This document shows positions 45,117 to 55,264 of a stretch of DNA of 64,000 nucleotides, piece by piece; position 1 is the stretch's first letter; every line of letters starts with the position of its first letter. Below the pieces are notes generated by a model. The model did no database searches and was not told the origin of the DNA. It was given only the letters and a program-made list of their open reading frames with translations. This stretch comes from Alphaproteobacteria bacterium. GTDB taxonomy: Bacteria; Pseudomonadota; Alphaproteobacteria; Rhizobiales; Methyloligellaceae. Location: the NCBI GenBank assembly GCA_016869535.1, contig VGDX01000008.1:1-64000 (forward strand), written 5' to 3'. The position numbers and the translations under genes were made by a program.

Positions 45117-46463
45117 TCACGCGCCGGTGAGATACCGGCGGGTCAGCACTTTACCCGATTCTACCGCCGGCTGGTCGAACGGGTCGATACCCAAAAGATG
45201 CGCGGCAAGGATGGTTTCCAGCATGAAATGCATGAGAAGGGCGCCGAGCGCTGCCTCGTCCAGCGTGGGGATGTCGATGGTGCGTACCGGGCGGCCTGCC
45301 GCGGTCAACGCCTCGGGGATCGCGCGTTGCTGCGCCGCCACCAAATCGCCGGCGGTATGGCCGGCGAGATAGTCGGCGCCGGCGAGTTTGGCGAGGTCGG
45401 ACGCCATAAGCGGCCCTCGTCCCGCACAATTCTCGCGGATCACGGTAACAAGATGCTGCGGCGCGCCGTCCAGATAAAGCTGAAGCCGGCTGTGCTGATC
45501 GACCGGGCCGAGCGCTGCCACCGGCGTCGTCCCCTCGCCCTTCTTGCCGAGGCTTTCGCCCCAGAGCTGGGCATACCAGGCGGCAAAACGCGCGAGGCGG
45601 TCGCTGTAAGGCAGCATCACCGAAACGCGCATGCCGCGTTCCTTGGCAAGACCGACCGCGACCGCGGCGCCAAGCGCAGGTTTAAATTCGGCAGCGGGTC
45701 TCTCATCGAGAAGCGCGGCAATCACCGTGCCGGCACCTTTGCGTAACGCCTCGACGTCGAGGCTCTTGGCGAGCGCCGGTAGCAGCCCGACATTGATGAG
45801 CACCGAGAAACGTCCGCCGATCTGCGGATGATGATCGAGCGTGGGAATGCCGAAATGCCGGCAGAGCGCGCGCAGGCCGTTCGTCTTGCCCTGAGTTTCC
45901 GGCTCGGTGACGGCAAGAAACAGATGGGGGATTTCCGCCTCGAGCCCCGCGGCGCGCACGGCATCGAGGGCGGCGATGGTTTGCACCAAGGTTTCGGGCG
46001 TGCCACCTGATTTCGAGATCACCACGAAGCGCGTTGATTTAAGGTCGAGACCGGCAAGGGTAAGAGCGAGCGTGCGCGCATCGAGATTGTCGTAGAAACG
46101 GACGCGCGGGCGTGTCTCGCTGCCATGCTTGTCGTCGCCGGGAATGCCGAAGCCGCCGAGCTGCGCCAAAGTCTGGCCGCCGAGGCTCGACCCGCCGGTA
46201 CCGAAGAATACGAGCGTGCGCGCCCCTTGCGTCAGACGCTGCAGAGCCTTGCGGGCATCGGCGATATCGTCGCGCCATTCCGGCACGCGCAACAGAGGCA
46301 GCGTTGTCTGCGCATATTCCTCACGCAGAGACTCTAGCCGCGGCTCGAGCCTTAAAAGATAGGCATTGAGTGTGTCTCGCGGCAGACCGGTCCTACCGAT
46401 CTTCTCCTCAAGACAACCCTCAATGGATTGCGTAAACGGCATCTTCCCCCCTTTGCCCGTCAT
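45117..46463 (-). CDS. pgi: Glucose-6-phosphate isomerase
   Basis: This 448-residue protein of the PGI family interconverts glucose-6-phosphate and fructose-6-phosphate. The sugar-isomerase blocks are VFFGTGGSSLGGQTLAQLGG (about 84), VISKSGGTPETLVQT (about 149) and ALGPVDQHSRLQLYLDG (about 331). It is shorter than the E. coli enzyme (549), as is typical of the compact alphaproteobacterial form. Start is ATG 46463 or ATG 46442. It lies directly upstream of mutL. Confidence 0.92.
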   Translation of the reverse strand: MTGKGGKMPFTQSIEGCLEEKIGRTGLPRDTLNAYLLRLEPRLESLREEYAQTTLPLLRVPEWRDDIADARKALQRLTQGARTLVFFGTGGSSLGGQTLAQLGGFGIPGDDKHGSETRPRVRFYDNLDARTLALTLAGLDLKSTRFVVISKSGGTPETLVQTIAALDAVRAAGLEAEIPHLFLAVTEPETQGKTNGLRALCRHFGIPTLDHHPQIGGRFSVLINVGLLPALAKSLDVEALRKGAGTVIAALLDERPAAEFKPALGAAVAVGLAKERGMRVSVMLPYSDRLARFAAWYAQLWGESLGKKGEGTTPVAALGPVDQHSRLQLYLDGAPQHLVTVIRENCAGRGPLMASDLAKLAGADYLAGHTAGDLVAAQQRAIPEALTAAGRPVRTIDIPTLDEAALGALLMHFMLETILAAHLLGIDPFDQPAVESGKVLTRRYLTGA

Positions 46464-46487
46464 GCCCGCGAAGGCGGGATGACCAGT

Positions 46488-47861
46488 CTAGCCCGGGGCG
46501 CCGGCGGGCACGACAGCCGGCGTCTGTACCGGCTTGCCGACAATGGTGGTGATGAGGTGATCGGCGTCGATCAGCCGCTTGGCCACGCGCTTGATATCGT
46601 CCATCGTCACCGCCTCGATCAATGCATTGCGCTTATTGATGTAGTCGATGCCGAGATCCTCGATCTGAATCCACAGCAGCTGGTTGGCGATACTGGATGA
46701 AGAATCGAATCTCAAGGCGTAGGCGCCGGTCAAATAGCTCTTGGCATCGGCGAGCTCCTGTTCGGTCGGGCCTTGCGCGGCAAGCCGTTTCAATTCGCTC
46801 TCGATCACTTCCAGCGACTGGCCAAGAGCCTCGTTCTTGGTGGCCACATTGCCGACGAACACCGAGCCATGCTGATAGGGGTAGATATTGGAGTAGACCG
46901 AATAGGCGAGCCCCCGCTTCTCGCGCACTTCCTCCATCAGCCGCGAAGAAAAGCCGCCGCCGCCGAGGATGTAATTCAACATATAGGCCGGGATGAAATC
47001 CTCATCTTTGCGGGCGATGCCGCGATGGCCGAACTGCGCCACCGATTGCGGCACGTCCATCTCGATGATCTCCCGGGTCGGACCAAGCGGCGGAGCGGCC
47101 TCGGCGATAGGCGCAAGCTCCGAATTGAGCGGCAGGCCGCCGAAAATGTGATCGAGCGCCTTGCCGAGCGTCTCGGCGTCGATATCGCCGACCACCGATA
47201 TGACCAGCCTGTCGCGCGCATAGACGCGCTTCACGTAGTCCTTGAGGTCGTCGCGCGTGATGGCGGGGATGGACTCCTGGGTGCCCTTGATGGGCTGTCC
47301 GTATGGATGATCCCGAAACGCGATCCGGTCCCAGGCCAGCGACGCCACGGTCTCCGGATCGTTATCGTCGAATTTCAGGGTGGCGAGAATCTGGGCACGC
47401 ACGCGCTCGACCGCGTCCTCGTCGAAACGGGCCTCGGTCAGCGCGAGGCGCAACATCTCGAAGGCCTCGTCCTTGTTAGCGGAGAGCACCTGGATATAAC
47501 CGCGCATGACATCGCGGGCGGCGTCGAACTCCATGCGCATCGCGAGGCTCTGCTCGCGCTCCTGGTAGGCCACGGAGTCGAAGGGTCCGGCGCCTTCATC
47601 CATCATGCCCGAGACGAAATAAGAGAGGCCTTCCTTGCCCTTGTCGTCCTGGTTAGCGCCGCCGGTAAAGGCGAAGCGCATGGCGATCAGGGGGTTTTCA
47701 TGGCTTTCCACCAGCCAAGCCTTGATGCCGCCCGGGCTCGTCACCTCCTGAATCTTCATGAAACTATCCGCCGAAGCTGTCGCCGTTGACGCCAGCAGCG
47801 CCGCTGCCAGCAAAAAGCCATGCCGCAATAGCATGGGCGGCAGAAAGGATGCGAGCCCCAT
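46488..47861 (-). CDS. M16 peptidase-like protein without zinc motif
   Basis: ATG 47861 gives 457 residues with a signal peptide (LLRHGFLLAAALLASTATASA). The fold is clearly M16, with GGGGFSSRLMEEVREKRGLAYSVY shared with active members and a FDNDPETVASLAWDRIAF segment. The zinc site is missing: where active members have HFLEH it reads SYFVSGMMDEG. It is therefore probably the non-catalytic partner of the active M16 protein encoded 5 bases upstream, like other M16 heterodimers. Both are predicted periplasmic. Confidence 0.9.
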   Translation of the reverse strand: MGLASFLPPMLLRHGFLLAAALLASTATASADSFMKIQEVTSPGGIKAWLVESHENPLIAMRFAFTGGANQDDKGKEGLSYFVSGMMDEGAGPFDSVAYQEREQSLAMRMEFDAARDVMRGYIQVLSANKDEAFEMLRLALTEARFDEDAVERVRAQILATLKFDDNDPETVASLAWDRIAFRDHPYGQPIKGTQESIPAITRDDLKDYVKRVYARDRLVISVVGDIDAETLGKALDHIFGGLPLNSELAPIAEAAPPLGPTREIIEMDVPQSVAQFGHRGIARKDEDFIPAYMLNYILGGGGFSSRLMEEVREKRGLAYSVYSNIYPYQHGSVFVGNVATKNEALGQSLEVIESELKRLAAQGPTEQELADAKSYLTGAYALRFDSSSSIANQLLWIQIEDLGIDYINKRNALIEAVTMDDIKRVAKRLIDADHLITTIVGKPVQTPAVVPAGAPG

Positions 47862-47866
47862 AGCGG

Positions 47867-49306
47867 TTACGATTTGCGACCGGAAGGCGTCTGGACAGGC
47901 TGTTTGTCCATGCGGCTTGTCTGGTCGGGCGCCACGAGCAGGATGCCCGTGACCGAATTCTTGTCGGTGAGGAACTTGCGGGCCGCGTCGCGAATATCGT
48001 CGGTTGTGACGCGCTGCAACCGGTCGGGCCATGCCTCCACGTCCTTGAGGATCATGCCGGTCGCAAGCCGCCAGCCGTAATGGCGGACGAGCCGCGCTAC
48101 ACTGTCTTTGGTGTAGACGAATTCGGCGAGTTGCGCCGCGCGGGCCCGGTCGAGTTCTTCCTGGGTGACGCCATTCGTGCGCAGATCCTCGATGACCTCA
48201 TCGATCCCCTTTTCGAGATCCTCGGCTTCTACGCCGTCGGCGGCGATGGCATAGAGCCCGAGTCGGCCCGAATCGAGACCCGTGTCGGAATACCAGCCGC
48301 CGGCATTGGCCGCTTTCTTCTGCTCGATCACGAGGTGCTTATAGATGCGGCTGACGGAACCCGAGGCCGCGATGCGCATCAAAAGATCGATGGCTTCCGC
48401 CTCGCCGGGTTCGGCAGTCGTGTAGCTCGGCGAGAGATAATAGCGCTGCACCGTGGTGCGGCCGGCGCGCGGATCCTGAAGCGTCACCGTCACCGGCGCG
48501 AAATGTTCGGGTTCCTTCGGGCGTTGACGCACACTCACCGGCCCATGCGGCTTTAATTTGCCGAAGGTCTGTTCGGCGAGCTTTTTGACCTCCTCGGGTT
48601 CGACATCGCCGCCGACGATCAGGATGGCATTCTCCGGCGCGTAGAAGCGCCGGTAATAGGTGAGCGCATCGTCGCGATCGAGCTCCCTGATCTCATGCTC
48701 CCAGCCGATAATGGGTATGCCGTAAGGATGGTTGGCGTAGAGCGCGGCCATCATCTGCTCTTGCAGAATGCTGCCCGGATCGTTGTCGACGCGGCTGCGC
48801 CGCTCCTCGAGAATAACGTCCCGCTCGGTTTTGACATCGTCCTCGGTCAAGCGGAGATTGGCCATGCGGTCGGCCTCCATCTCCATGACCATGGGCAGGC
48901 GGTCCTTGGCTACGCACTGGAAATAGGCGGTGACGTCATGATTGGTGAAGGCGTTGTCCTCGCCGCCATTCTTGGCAATGATCTTGGAGAACTGGCCGCT
49001 TGGGATGCGCTCGGTGCCCTTGAACATCAGATGTTCGAGAAAATGGGCGATGCCAGAGGAACCCGGCGGTTCATCGGCGGCGCCGACCTTGTACCAGATC
49101 ATCTGGGTGACGACCGGGGCGCGATGGTCGGGAATGACCACGACCTGAAGCCCGTTGTCGAGCGTGAACTCCTGCACGTGCTCGGCGGGAATGGCCTTGT
49201 CCACCGCGATTGCCACGGCGAGCGAGGCCAGGCTCGCGCAAGCCAGGACATAGCCGGCGCGCGCATCGAGCACGGCCGAGAGTTGTTCGATCATCCACAT
49301 CACCAT
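47867..49306 (-). CDS. Secreted or membrane-anchored M16 zinc metallopeptidase
   Basis: This roughly 479-residue active M16 peptidase has the zinc motif HFLEH in IAHFLEHLMFKGTERI and the downstream NAFTNHDVTAYF and ERDVILEERRSR (catalytic and ligand glutamates). An N-terminal hydrophobic segment (GYVLACASLASLAVAIAV) marks export. Several starts are possible: TTG 49318, ATG 49306, 49300 and 49294; none has a strong ribosome binding site, and I use 49306. It pairs with the motif-less M16 gene downstream. Known pairs of this kind degrade periplasmic or outer-membrane-derived peptides; the substrate here is unknown. Confidence 0.93.
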   Translation of the reverse strand: MVMWMIEQLSAVLDARAGYVLACASLASLAVAIAVDKAIPAEHVQEFTLDNGLQVVVIPDHRAPVVTQMIWYKVGAADEPPGSSGIAHFLEHLMFKGTERIPSGQFSKIIAKNGGEDNAFTNHDVTAYFQCVAKDRLPMVMEMEADRMANLRLTEDDVKTERDVILEERRSRVDNDPGSILQEQMMAALYANHPYGIPIIGWEHEIRELDRDDALTYYRRFYAPENAILIVGGDVEPEEVKKLAEQTFGKLKPHGPVSVRQRPKEPEHFAPVTVTLQDPRAGRTTVQRYYLSPSYTTAEPGEAEAIDLLMRIAASGSVSRIYKHLVIEQKKAANAGGWYSDTGLDSGRLGLYAIAADGVEAEDLEKGIDEVIEDLRTNGVTQEELDRARAAQLAEFVYTKDSVARLVRHYGWRLATGMILKDVEAWPDRLQRVTTDDIRDAARKFLTDKNSVTGILLVAPDQTSRMDKQPVQTPSGRKS

Positions 49307-49412
49307 CGAGCGGGCCAAGGGTCGGGAATAAGCAGCGTCAAGCCGCTAGGCTAAAGGGCAAGCGGCAGCTCTTCCACATTTCAGGTTTGGACCTCTGATT
49401 TTCAAGTTAAAT

Positions 49413-49438
49413 CCGCGCAACATCACCGACTTGCGCGG
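49413..49438 (-). terminator. Hairpin downstream of the BamF-like lipoprotein gene
   Basis: CCGCGCAA (49413-49420) pairs with TTGCGCGG (49431-49438), about 10 bases past the lipoprotein stop. On the minus strand it is followed by ATTTAAC, a weak T tract; on the plus strand by TTTT. It probably ends or attenuates the ileS-lspA-lipoprotein transcript before the M16 pair. Confidence 0.5.
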
Positions 49439-49447
49439 TTTTATGCA

Positions 49448-50062
49448 TCAAAACCCGACCCCGGGCTGGCCGGACTGAGTCGGGTTGGATACGCGGCCAT
49501 AGGTGTCCTTACCCGTCGCCTCGAAGGGGCCTGCCCCCTCGATCGGCGTATGCGGGACATGCGGCGTGAGCGGTGGCTGCGACGATGCTACGCCCTGTGA
49601 GCGTTCCTCGGGCACCCGGTCGGAGGGATCAGGCTCTGGCACGTCGGCGATCGGCGCTTCCTCTGTCTTTTCCCTGGCGAACACCTTGTCGAGCAGTGTG
49701 GGTTTGCCGGCCATGGGATTGAGCGGATTGGCTTCCGCCTCCGCTTTGTTCTCCTGAGCCTTCTTCTCCGCGACGACGCGCTTCTTCACCCGCTCGGGAT
49801 CGTCGGGCCAATCCTGGCGCGAAGCGGCCGGGTTGACGGCGCCCGGCTGCGGAAGGGCTTTGGAATTCGGCGGCAACAGAAGCGGCGGGCGCTCGCTCAT
49901 GCGCACATCGCCCTCCTGGCGGTCACCCGAGATGCCCATATAGTCGAAGACCTTACCCTCGAACTGAACGCCGCCGCAGCCGCCAAGGATAAGCGCGCAG
50001 GCGCAAGCAACAGCGAGGCCTAAGGCCCGGTCGGCTCGGATTATGGTTTGGCGGTGCCCCAA
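49448..50062 (-). CDS. Lipoprotein, possibly BamF-like (DUF3035 type)
   Basis: This 204-residue protein has a lipoprotein signal (RALGLAVACACALILGGC, lipid anchor C29). Near residue 52-66 it has DVRMSERPPLLLPPNSK, which resembles the hallmark of DUF3035/BamF lipoproteins, the alphaproteobacterial accessory subunit of the BAM outer-membrane assembly machine. BamF genes commonly sit next to lspA and M16 peptidase genes, as this one does. The rest is low-complexity, Pro/Glu/Lys-rich and likely disordered. The BamF call is an inference from a short motif and context. Confidence 0.65.
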   Translation of the reverse strand: MGHRQTIIRADRALGLAVACACALILGGCGGVQFEGKVFDYMGISGDRQEGDVRMSERPPLLLPPNSKALPQPGAVNPAASRQDWPDDPERVKKRVVAEKKAQENKAEAEANPLNPMAGKPTLLDKVFAREKTEEAPIADVPEPDPSDRVPEERSQGVASSQPPLTPHVPHTPIEGAGPFEATGKDTYGRVSNPTQSGQPGVGF

Positions 50063-50097
50063 CGGTCCCTCAAGGTCCGGGCAAGTCCCGGATTTCC

Positions 50098-50625
50098 TTA
50101 TATGTTGGGGGGGTTTCCGGCCTTTTTGTGACCCCCGAACACTGAGTCATATAGAAGTCCCACGACCCCGGCAACTATGGCGACATCGGCGATATTGAAC
50201 ACATACCACTGGTAGCCGAAGGCGTGAAACGAGAAGAAATCCGCCACCGCGCCATGGACCATGCGGTCGATGGCGTTGCCGATGGCGCCGCCGATGATCA
50301 GACCGATCGAAGCAGCGGCAAGGCGGGTCGAGATGCGGGCGAGCCAGGCCGATAGCGCCAGGCTTGCCACGAAGGCAAACAGGATCAGCCCGAGCCGGCC
50401 GTGCGCGCTCTCCTGGGGGAACAGGCCGTAACTGATGCCCCGATTCCAAACGAGCACGAGGTCGAAGAAAGAGGTGATCCTGACCATCCCCCTCGCGGCG
50501 ATATCGTAGACATGGAGCATCCAGGCTTTGTGGAGCTGATCGATCAGCACCACGAGTGCGGCGATGCCGAGCCCGAGCGGCGAGAGAGGTCCCCAGAACC
50601 AGTGGCGAAATCGCTCCATGGTCAC
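50098..50625 (-). CDS. lspA: Lipoprotein signal peptidase (signal peptidase II)
   Basis: LspA cleaves prolipoprotein signal peptides in the inner membrane. The 175-residue protein has four hydrophobic helices. The catalytic aspartates can be placed at D129 (GAVADFFSF) and D147 (VFNIADVAI), with [10 protein letters not shown] between helices 3 and 4 and [12 protein letters not shown] as the conserved asparagine region. The start is GTG 50625, overlapping the ileS stop (GTGA), or ATG 50619. It is followed by the lipoprotein gene at 49448, a likely substrate. Confidence 0.95.
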   Translation of the reverse strand: MTMERFRHWFWGPLSPLGLGIAALVVLIDQLHKAWMLHVYDIAARGMVRITSFFDLVLVWNRGISYGLFPQESAHGRLGLILFAFVASLALSAWLARISTRLAAASIGLIIGGAIGNAIDRMVHGAVADFFSFHAFGYQWYVFNIADVAIVAGVVGLLYDSVFGGHKKAGNPPNI

Positions 50626-53561
50626 GCGACCGTTTCTTTGCGGGCGTCGAACTGGCGTACGGCTTCCGCGTCGCGCGGGCTGAGGTCGGGAAATTCGGGA
50701 TCGGCGCCGACCTCAGGCAGGATCTTCCAGGAGCGGGCACATTTCCTGCCCACGGCGCGGGCGAACATCACCGCCACCCCCGGCACCTCTTCGAGACGGA
50801 AGACGTCCTTAGGTCCCTCCCCCGCCATCAGCTTGGCGCCGCTGGTGATGGCAATCTCGGCGAGATCGACGCCGTCGAGTGCCGCGCGCAGATCATCATC
50901 GGAAACGTAGATTTCCGGCGCGGCTTCCAGGCTCGAGCCGATGCGGCCTTCTTTGCGCTCGATCTCGAGCGCGCCGGTCACCACGCGGCGCACAGCACGT
51001 ACTTTCCGCCATTTCTCGCTGAGTTTCGCGTCCTGCCAGTCGCGCGGAATTTCCGGGAACTGACGCAGATGCACCGAGGCCTCGTCGCCTGGGAAGCGGT
51101 TCAGCCACGCTTCCTCCATGGTGAAGGCAAGCATCGGCGCAAGCCACGCGGTCAGCGCCGAGAACAGATGATCGAGCACGGTGAGCGAAGCACGCCGCGT
51201 CACGCTGTCATAAGGGTCGCAATAGAGCACGTCCTTGCGGATGTCGAAATAGAACGCCGAGAGATCGTTGACGCAGAAATTGAGCAGCGTGTGGAAGATG
51301 CGCTTGAAATCGAAATCCCGATAGCCCTCGCGCACCACCCGATCGAGCTCGGCAAGCCGTGACAGCATGTAACGCTCAAGCTCAGGCATTTGCGCGCGCT
51401 GCACGGCAAGGTCCGGCTCATAATGGGCGAGATTGCCGAGCAGGAAGCGCAGCGTGTTCCTGAGTTTGCGATAGGATTCGACATTGGCTTTGATGATGTC
51501 GGGACCGATGCGCAGATCCTCGGCATAGTCGGAGCTCATGGCCCACAGCCGCAGAATCTCGGCGCCGGACTGGCGCATCACGTCTTGCGGCGCCACCACG
51601 TTGCCGAGCGATTTGGACATCTTGCGCCCGTCCTCGTCCACCACGAAGCCATGCGTCACCACCGCGTCATAGGGGGCGCGGCCGCGTGTGCCGCACGCTT
51701 CCAGGAGCGAGGACTGGAACCAGCCGCGATGCTGGTCGGAGCCTTCGAGATAAAGATCGGCCGGCCATTTGAGGTCGGGGCGCTGTTCCAGCACGAAAGC
51801 GTGCGTCGAGCCTGAATCGAACCACACGTCGAGAATATCGTCGACCTTCTCCCAGTCGGCGGGATTGTCGACGATGCCTTGCAGGAAGCGCTCGCGCGCG
51901 CCCTGCTTGAACCAGGCGTCCGCGCCTTCCTGTTTGAACGCTTCGACGATGCGGTTGATCAATGCGTCCGACTTGGCGAAGCCGGCGCGGGGAATGACCT
52001 CGCCACTCTCTCTATGCACGAACACGGTGATCGGCACGCCCCAGGCGCGCTGGCGCGACACCACCCAGTCGGGCCGCGTGTCGATCATGCCGGTGATGCG
52101 GTTCTGCCCTTGCGGCGGTACCCAGCGCGTGTCGCCGATGGCCGCAAGCGCGCGGTTGCGCAATGTCTCATCGCCTTTATCCATGGCGATGAACCATTGC
52201 GGCGTGGCGCGGAAGATCACCGGCTTCTTCGAGCGCCAGGAATGCGGATAGTCGTGTTTGTGGCGCGCGCGGGCGATCAGCGCACCAGCCTCGATCAGCG
52301 CCTTGATCACCGCCTCGTTGGCGTCGCCGAATTTGCCTTTGTCGTCGACCACGCGCTTGCCGGCAAAGCCCGGCGCGTCCTTGGTGAAGAAGCCGGCTTC
52401 ATCGACGGTGAATGGAATTTTTGTGTCGATGCCGCGCTTTTCGAGTTGCGCGCGGTTCTCCTCCCAAATCTCGAAATCCTCGGTGCCGTGTCCCGGCGCC
52501 GTGTGCACGAAGCCCGTGCCGGTATCCTCGGTGACATGCTCGCCCGCAAGCAGCGGCACATCGAAGTCATAGCCCTGCCCGCGCAGGGGATGCGCGGCTA
52601 GCGAGGTTTTGAGCATTTCTGCCGAGACATCGCCCAACCGTTCCCACGCTTCGATACGGGCGGCTTGTTTCACGTTTTCGGCGAGTACATCGGCAAGCAC
52701 TAATCGCTCACCGATTTTTGCCCAATTCTCCGTCGGTGCAGCCGTGACCTCATACAATCCGTAAGGGATAGATTCCGAATAGCTGATGGCGCGGTTGCCG
52801 GGAATGGTCCACGGCGTCGTCGTCCAGATGACAATGCTGGCTCCCAGCGCGCTGACAGGAAACTTCACCCAGATGGCGGGGCTTTCGATCTCGTCATATT
52901 CGACTTCAGCCTCAGCCAGAGCGGTGCGCTCGACCACCGACCACATCACCGGCTTAGAGCCGCGATAGAGCAACCCGTTCATGGCGAACTTCATCAGCTC
53001 GGCAGCGATGGTCGCTTCCGCGTCGTAGCTCATGGTGGTGTAGGGATGGTCCCAATCGCCGATCACGCCGAGCCGCTTGAACTCCTCGCGCTGCACGTTG
53101 AGCCAATGCTCGGCATAGGCGCGGCACTCAGCGCGGAAGGCGATCATCGCGTCAGAGTCAGACAGGTCGGGCTTCGCTTTGCCCTTGGCGCGGTAATGCT
53201 CCTCCTCGACCTTCCACTCGATCGGCAGCCCGTGACAGTCCCAGCCCGGTACGTAATTCGCGCACCGGCCCATCATCGCCTGTGAGCGGTTGATCACATC
53301 CTTGAGGATCTTGTTGAGCCCCGTGCCGATATGGATCGAGCCGTTGGCGTAAGGCGGCCCGTCATGCAGGATGAATTTCGGCCGCCCCTTCGTTTCCTCG
53401 CGCAGGCGTTCATAAAGGCGAAGCGTCGCCCAGCGCTTGAGCAACTCGGGCTCGCGCTCGGGCAATCCGGCCTTCATGGGAAAATCCGTCTTGGGCAAGA
53501 ATAGGGTCTCGCTCCAGTCCCGCCCGGACTTGGCGGCCGGTTTTTCGGTCTTTTTCGCCAT
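50622..53561 (-). CDS. ileS: Isoleucyl-tRNA synthetase
   Basis: This 979-residue class I synthetase has the HIGH-type motif in [16 protein letters not shown] (about residue 75) and the KMSKS motif in [14 protein letters not shown] (about 647). The editing domain includes [12 protein letters not shown] and [11 protein letters not shown]. The C-terminal zinc-binding region is eroded: it reads [13 protein letters not shown] and later [12 protein letters not shown], with only one of the usual four cysteines. The gene is followed by lspA with a 4-base overlap. No mupirocin-resistance type features are obvious. Confidence 0.97.
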   Translation of the reverse strand: MAKKTEKPAAKSGRDWSETLFLPKTDFPMKAGLPEREPELLKRWATLRLYERLREETKGRPKFILHDGPPYANGSIHIGTGLNKILKDVINRSQAMMGRCANYVPGWDCHGLPIEWKVEEEHYRAKGKAKPDLSDSDAMIAFRAECRAYAEHWLNVQREEFKRLGVIGDWDHPYTTMSYDAEATIAAELMKFAMNGLLYRGSKPVMWSVVERTALAEAEVEYDEIESPAIWVKFPVSALGASIVIWTTTPWTIPGNRAISYSESIPYGLYEVTAAPTENWAKIGERLVLADVLAENVKQAARIEAWERLGDVSAEMLKTSLAAHPLRGQGYDFDVPLLAGEHVTEDTGTGFVHTAPGHGTEDFEIWEENRAQLEKRGIDTKIPFTVDEAGFFTKDAPGFAGKRVVDDKGKFGDANEAVIKALIEAGALIARARHKHDYPHSWRSKKPVIFRATPQWFIAMDKGDETLRNRALAAIGDTRWVPPQGQNRITGMIDTRPDWVVSRQRAWGVPITVFVHRESGEVIPRAGFAKSDALINRIVEAFKQEGADAWFKQGARERFLQGIVDNPADWEKVDDILDVWFDSGSTHAFVLEQRPDLKWPADLYLEGSDQHRGWFQSSLLEACGTRGRAPYDAVVTHGFVVDEDGRKMSKSLGNVVAPQDVMRQSGAEILRLWAMSSDYAEDLRIGPDIIKANVESYRKLRNTLRFLLGNLAHYEPDLAVQRAQMPELERYMLSRLAELDRVVREGYRDFDFKRIFHTLLNFCVNDLSAFYFDIRKDVLYCDPYDSVTRRASLTVLDHLFSALTAWLAPMLAFTMEEAWLNRFPGDEASVHLRQFPEIPRDWQDAKLSEKWRKVRAVRRVVTGALEIERKEGRIGSSLEAAPEIYVSDDDLRAALDGVDLAEIAITSGAKLMAGEGPKDVFRLEEVPGVAVMFARAVGRKCARSWKILPEVGADPEFPDLSPRDAEAVRQFDARKETVA

Positions 53562-53598
53562 TGGCCTTAGGTCCCGCGCCGCCCCGAATCTCGGGTTC

Positions 53599-54597
53599 TT
53601 AGCAACCGGTCTCCTGACAATCCAGTGCCAGCGCCTTGCCTAGGGGAAACCGGCGCATCTTGTCGTCGGCCTCGATCCGGCCAAGCACCACGCGCGCGGC
53701 CTCCACGTCCTTGCCCATCTGCGCGGCGAGCGAGGGTCCATCGGTGAAAGTCTGGTCTGGGCGGAGGAAAGCGAGCAACTCGACCTCCACCTCCTCGCCG
53801 TAAAGGTCGCCGGCGAAATCGAGGAGATAGGCTTCGAGTACCGGCCGGTCCTCGCCGAAGGTGGGACGCGGGCCGACATAGCCGGCCGCGCCAAAGCGCC
53901 GCCCGTCATGGAAGACGCGCATGGCATAGATCCCGTGGCGAATACCCTGGCCGGGGGTGAGCGCGAGGTTGAGCGTGGGAAAGCCGAGATCCTTGCCGCG
54001 GCCCGCGCCCTTCTCCACCTGACCGCGCACGCGCCACCAATAACCGAGCTGCTCCGCCGCCTCCCGCACTTCGCCCTGGCGAAGATGATCGCGGATCTTG
54101 CTAGAGGAGAACACGACATCGCCCATGCCGACCGGCGCCACCACATCGACGCCGAAGCCGAGCACGCGTCCGAGCGCCGCCAGTTGCTCAACGCTGCCGG
54201 TGCGGCCCTTGCCGTAGGTGAAGTCGTGACCGACCACAATATGAGAAGCGCCAAGCCCCTTCCCCACAACGTCCGTGGCGAAGTCGTCCGCGCTCAAGCC
54301 GGCAAGCTCCGCGTTGAAATCGATGACGAAGGCCTGATCGAGACCGAAAGCTTCAAGCAGTTCGAGCTTCAAGGGCAACGGCGTCAAGCGGAAGAACGGC
54401 TTGTCCGGCTCGAAGAATTCGCGCGGATGCGGATCGAACAGCACCGCGCCCGCGCGCAAGCCTTCAACCGCGGCGATGCGTTTCGCTTCGGCAAGAACCG
54501 CCTGGTGGCCGCGATGCACCCCGTCGAAATTGCCGATGGCCAGCACCGCGCCTTTGAGGGACGGCGGCACTTCCCGCCGAAAGCGGACAACGTCCAT
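53599..54597 (-). CDS. ribF: Bifunctional riboflavin kinase/FAD synthetase
   Basis: RibF phosphorylates riboflavin to FMN and adenylates it to FAD. The N-terminal nucleotidyltransferase shows [16 protein letters not shown] (about 20-35), [10 protein letters not shown] and [13 protein letters not shown]. The C-terminal kinase shows [13 protein letters not shown] and [11 protein letters not shown] 54597 with GAAGGA upstream is the natural start; a longer frame to 54693 adds only a non-conserved Arg-rich stretch. Length 332. It lies 37 bases upstream of ileS. Confidence 0.95.
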   Translation of the reverse strand: MDVVRFRREVPPSLKGAVLAIGNFDGVHRGHQAVLAEAKRIAAVEGLRAGAVLFDPHPREFFEPDKPFFRLTPLPLKLELLEAFGLDQAFVIDFNAELAGLSADDFATDVVGKGLGASHIVVGHDFTYGKGRTGSVEQLAALGRVLGFGVDVVAPVGMGDVVFSSSKIRDHLRQGEVREAAEQLGYWWRVRGQVEKGAGRGKDLGFPTLNLALTPGQGIRHGIYAMRVFHDGRRFGAAGYVGPRPTFGEDRPVLEAYLLDFAGDLYGEEVEVELLAFLRPDQTFTDGPSLAAQMGKDVEAARVVLGRIEADDKMRRFPLGKALALDCQETGC

Positions 54598-54617
54598 CGT
54601 GCATCCTTCGCCTGCCA

Positions 54618-55079
54618 CTATTGGCGCGGCGCCCGGCGGTCGACCATCACCACTGCGTCGCCTTCGAGTACGGTCTTGCCGTTCACGGAGCAATCGCAGG
54701 CAAGGGTCACGCGGGCTTTGTCAGGGTCTATGGCGGTGACACGCACCGTGGCCACGACCTCGTCGCCAATATACACGGGCGCGCGGAATTTGAGCGCTTG
54801 TGAAAGGTAGATGCTGCCCGGACCCGGCAGCTTGGTACCGAGCGCGGTGGAGAACAGGCTGCCGGTGAGGAAGCCGTGGGCGATACGCTTTTTGAAGATG
54901 GTGCCCGCGGCGAAATCGTCGTCGAGATGCACCGGATTGATGTCGCCGGACAGGCCGGCGAATGTCTGCACGTCGGCGTCGGAGATGGTCTTGGAGACGG
55001 TGGTCTCCATACCGACTGACAGGTCTTCGAGATAATAGCCGTGGCCGAGGCCGGTCTTGCCGTTGGTGGTCATGCGCAT
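54618..55079 (-). CDS. MaoC-like (R)-specific enoyl-CoA hydratase
   Basis: From ATG 55079 the product is 153 residues with a hot-dog fold MaoC dehydratase pattern. The catalytic D-x4-H is in GDINPVHLDDDFA (about 47-59), followed by KRIAHGFLTGSLFSTALG. Such proteins hydrate trans-2-enoyl-CoA to (R)-3-hydroxyacyl-CoA, as in PhaJ, or act in related pathways. An alternative start is ATG 55073. It lies 20 bases upstream of ribF on the same strand. Confidence 0.88.
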   Translation of the reverse strand: MRMTTNGKTGLGHGYYLEDLSVGMETTVSKTISDADVQTFAGLSGDINPVHLDDDFAAGTIFKKRIAHGFLTGSLFSTALGTKLPGPGSIYLSQALKFRAPVYIGDEVVATVRVTAIDPDKARVTLACDCSVNGKTVLEGDAVVMVDRRAPRQ

Positions 55080-55264
55080 GTGATGTCCCTGCTCCCCCTG
55101 ATATGTCGGGGCAAAATAGCGAAGCCATTGCTGCACCGCAACAAGTCCACCGCCTATTAACCACGCGGCGGAAAAAGCCCCGTGGCGGTTGAACTTAACC
55201 CTCCCTTCACGGCGCGAGACTTAGGTTCGGATCGAGAGGCGAGCCCTTGGGCGGAGGGGAAAGC

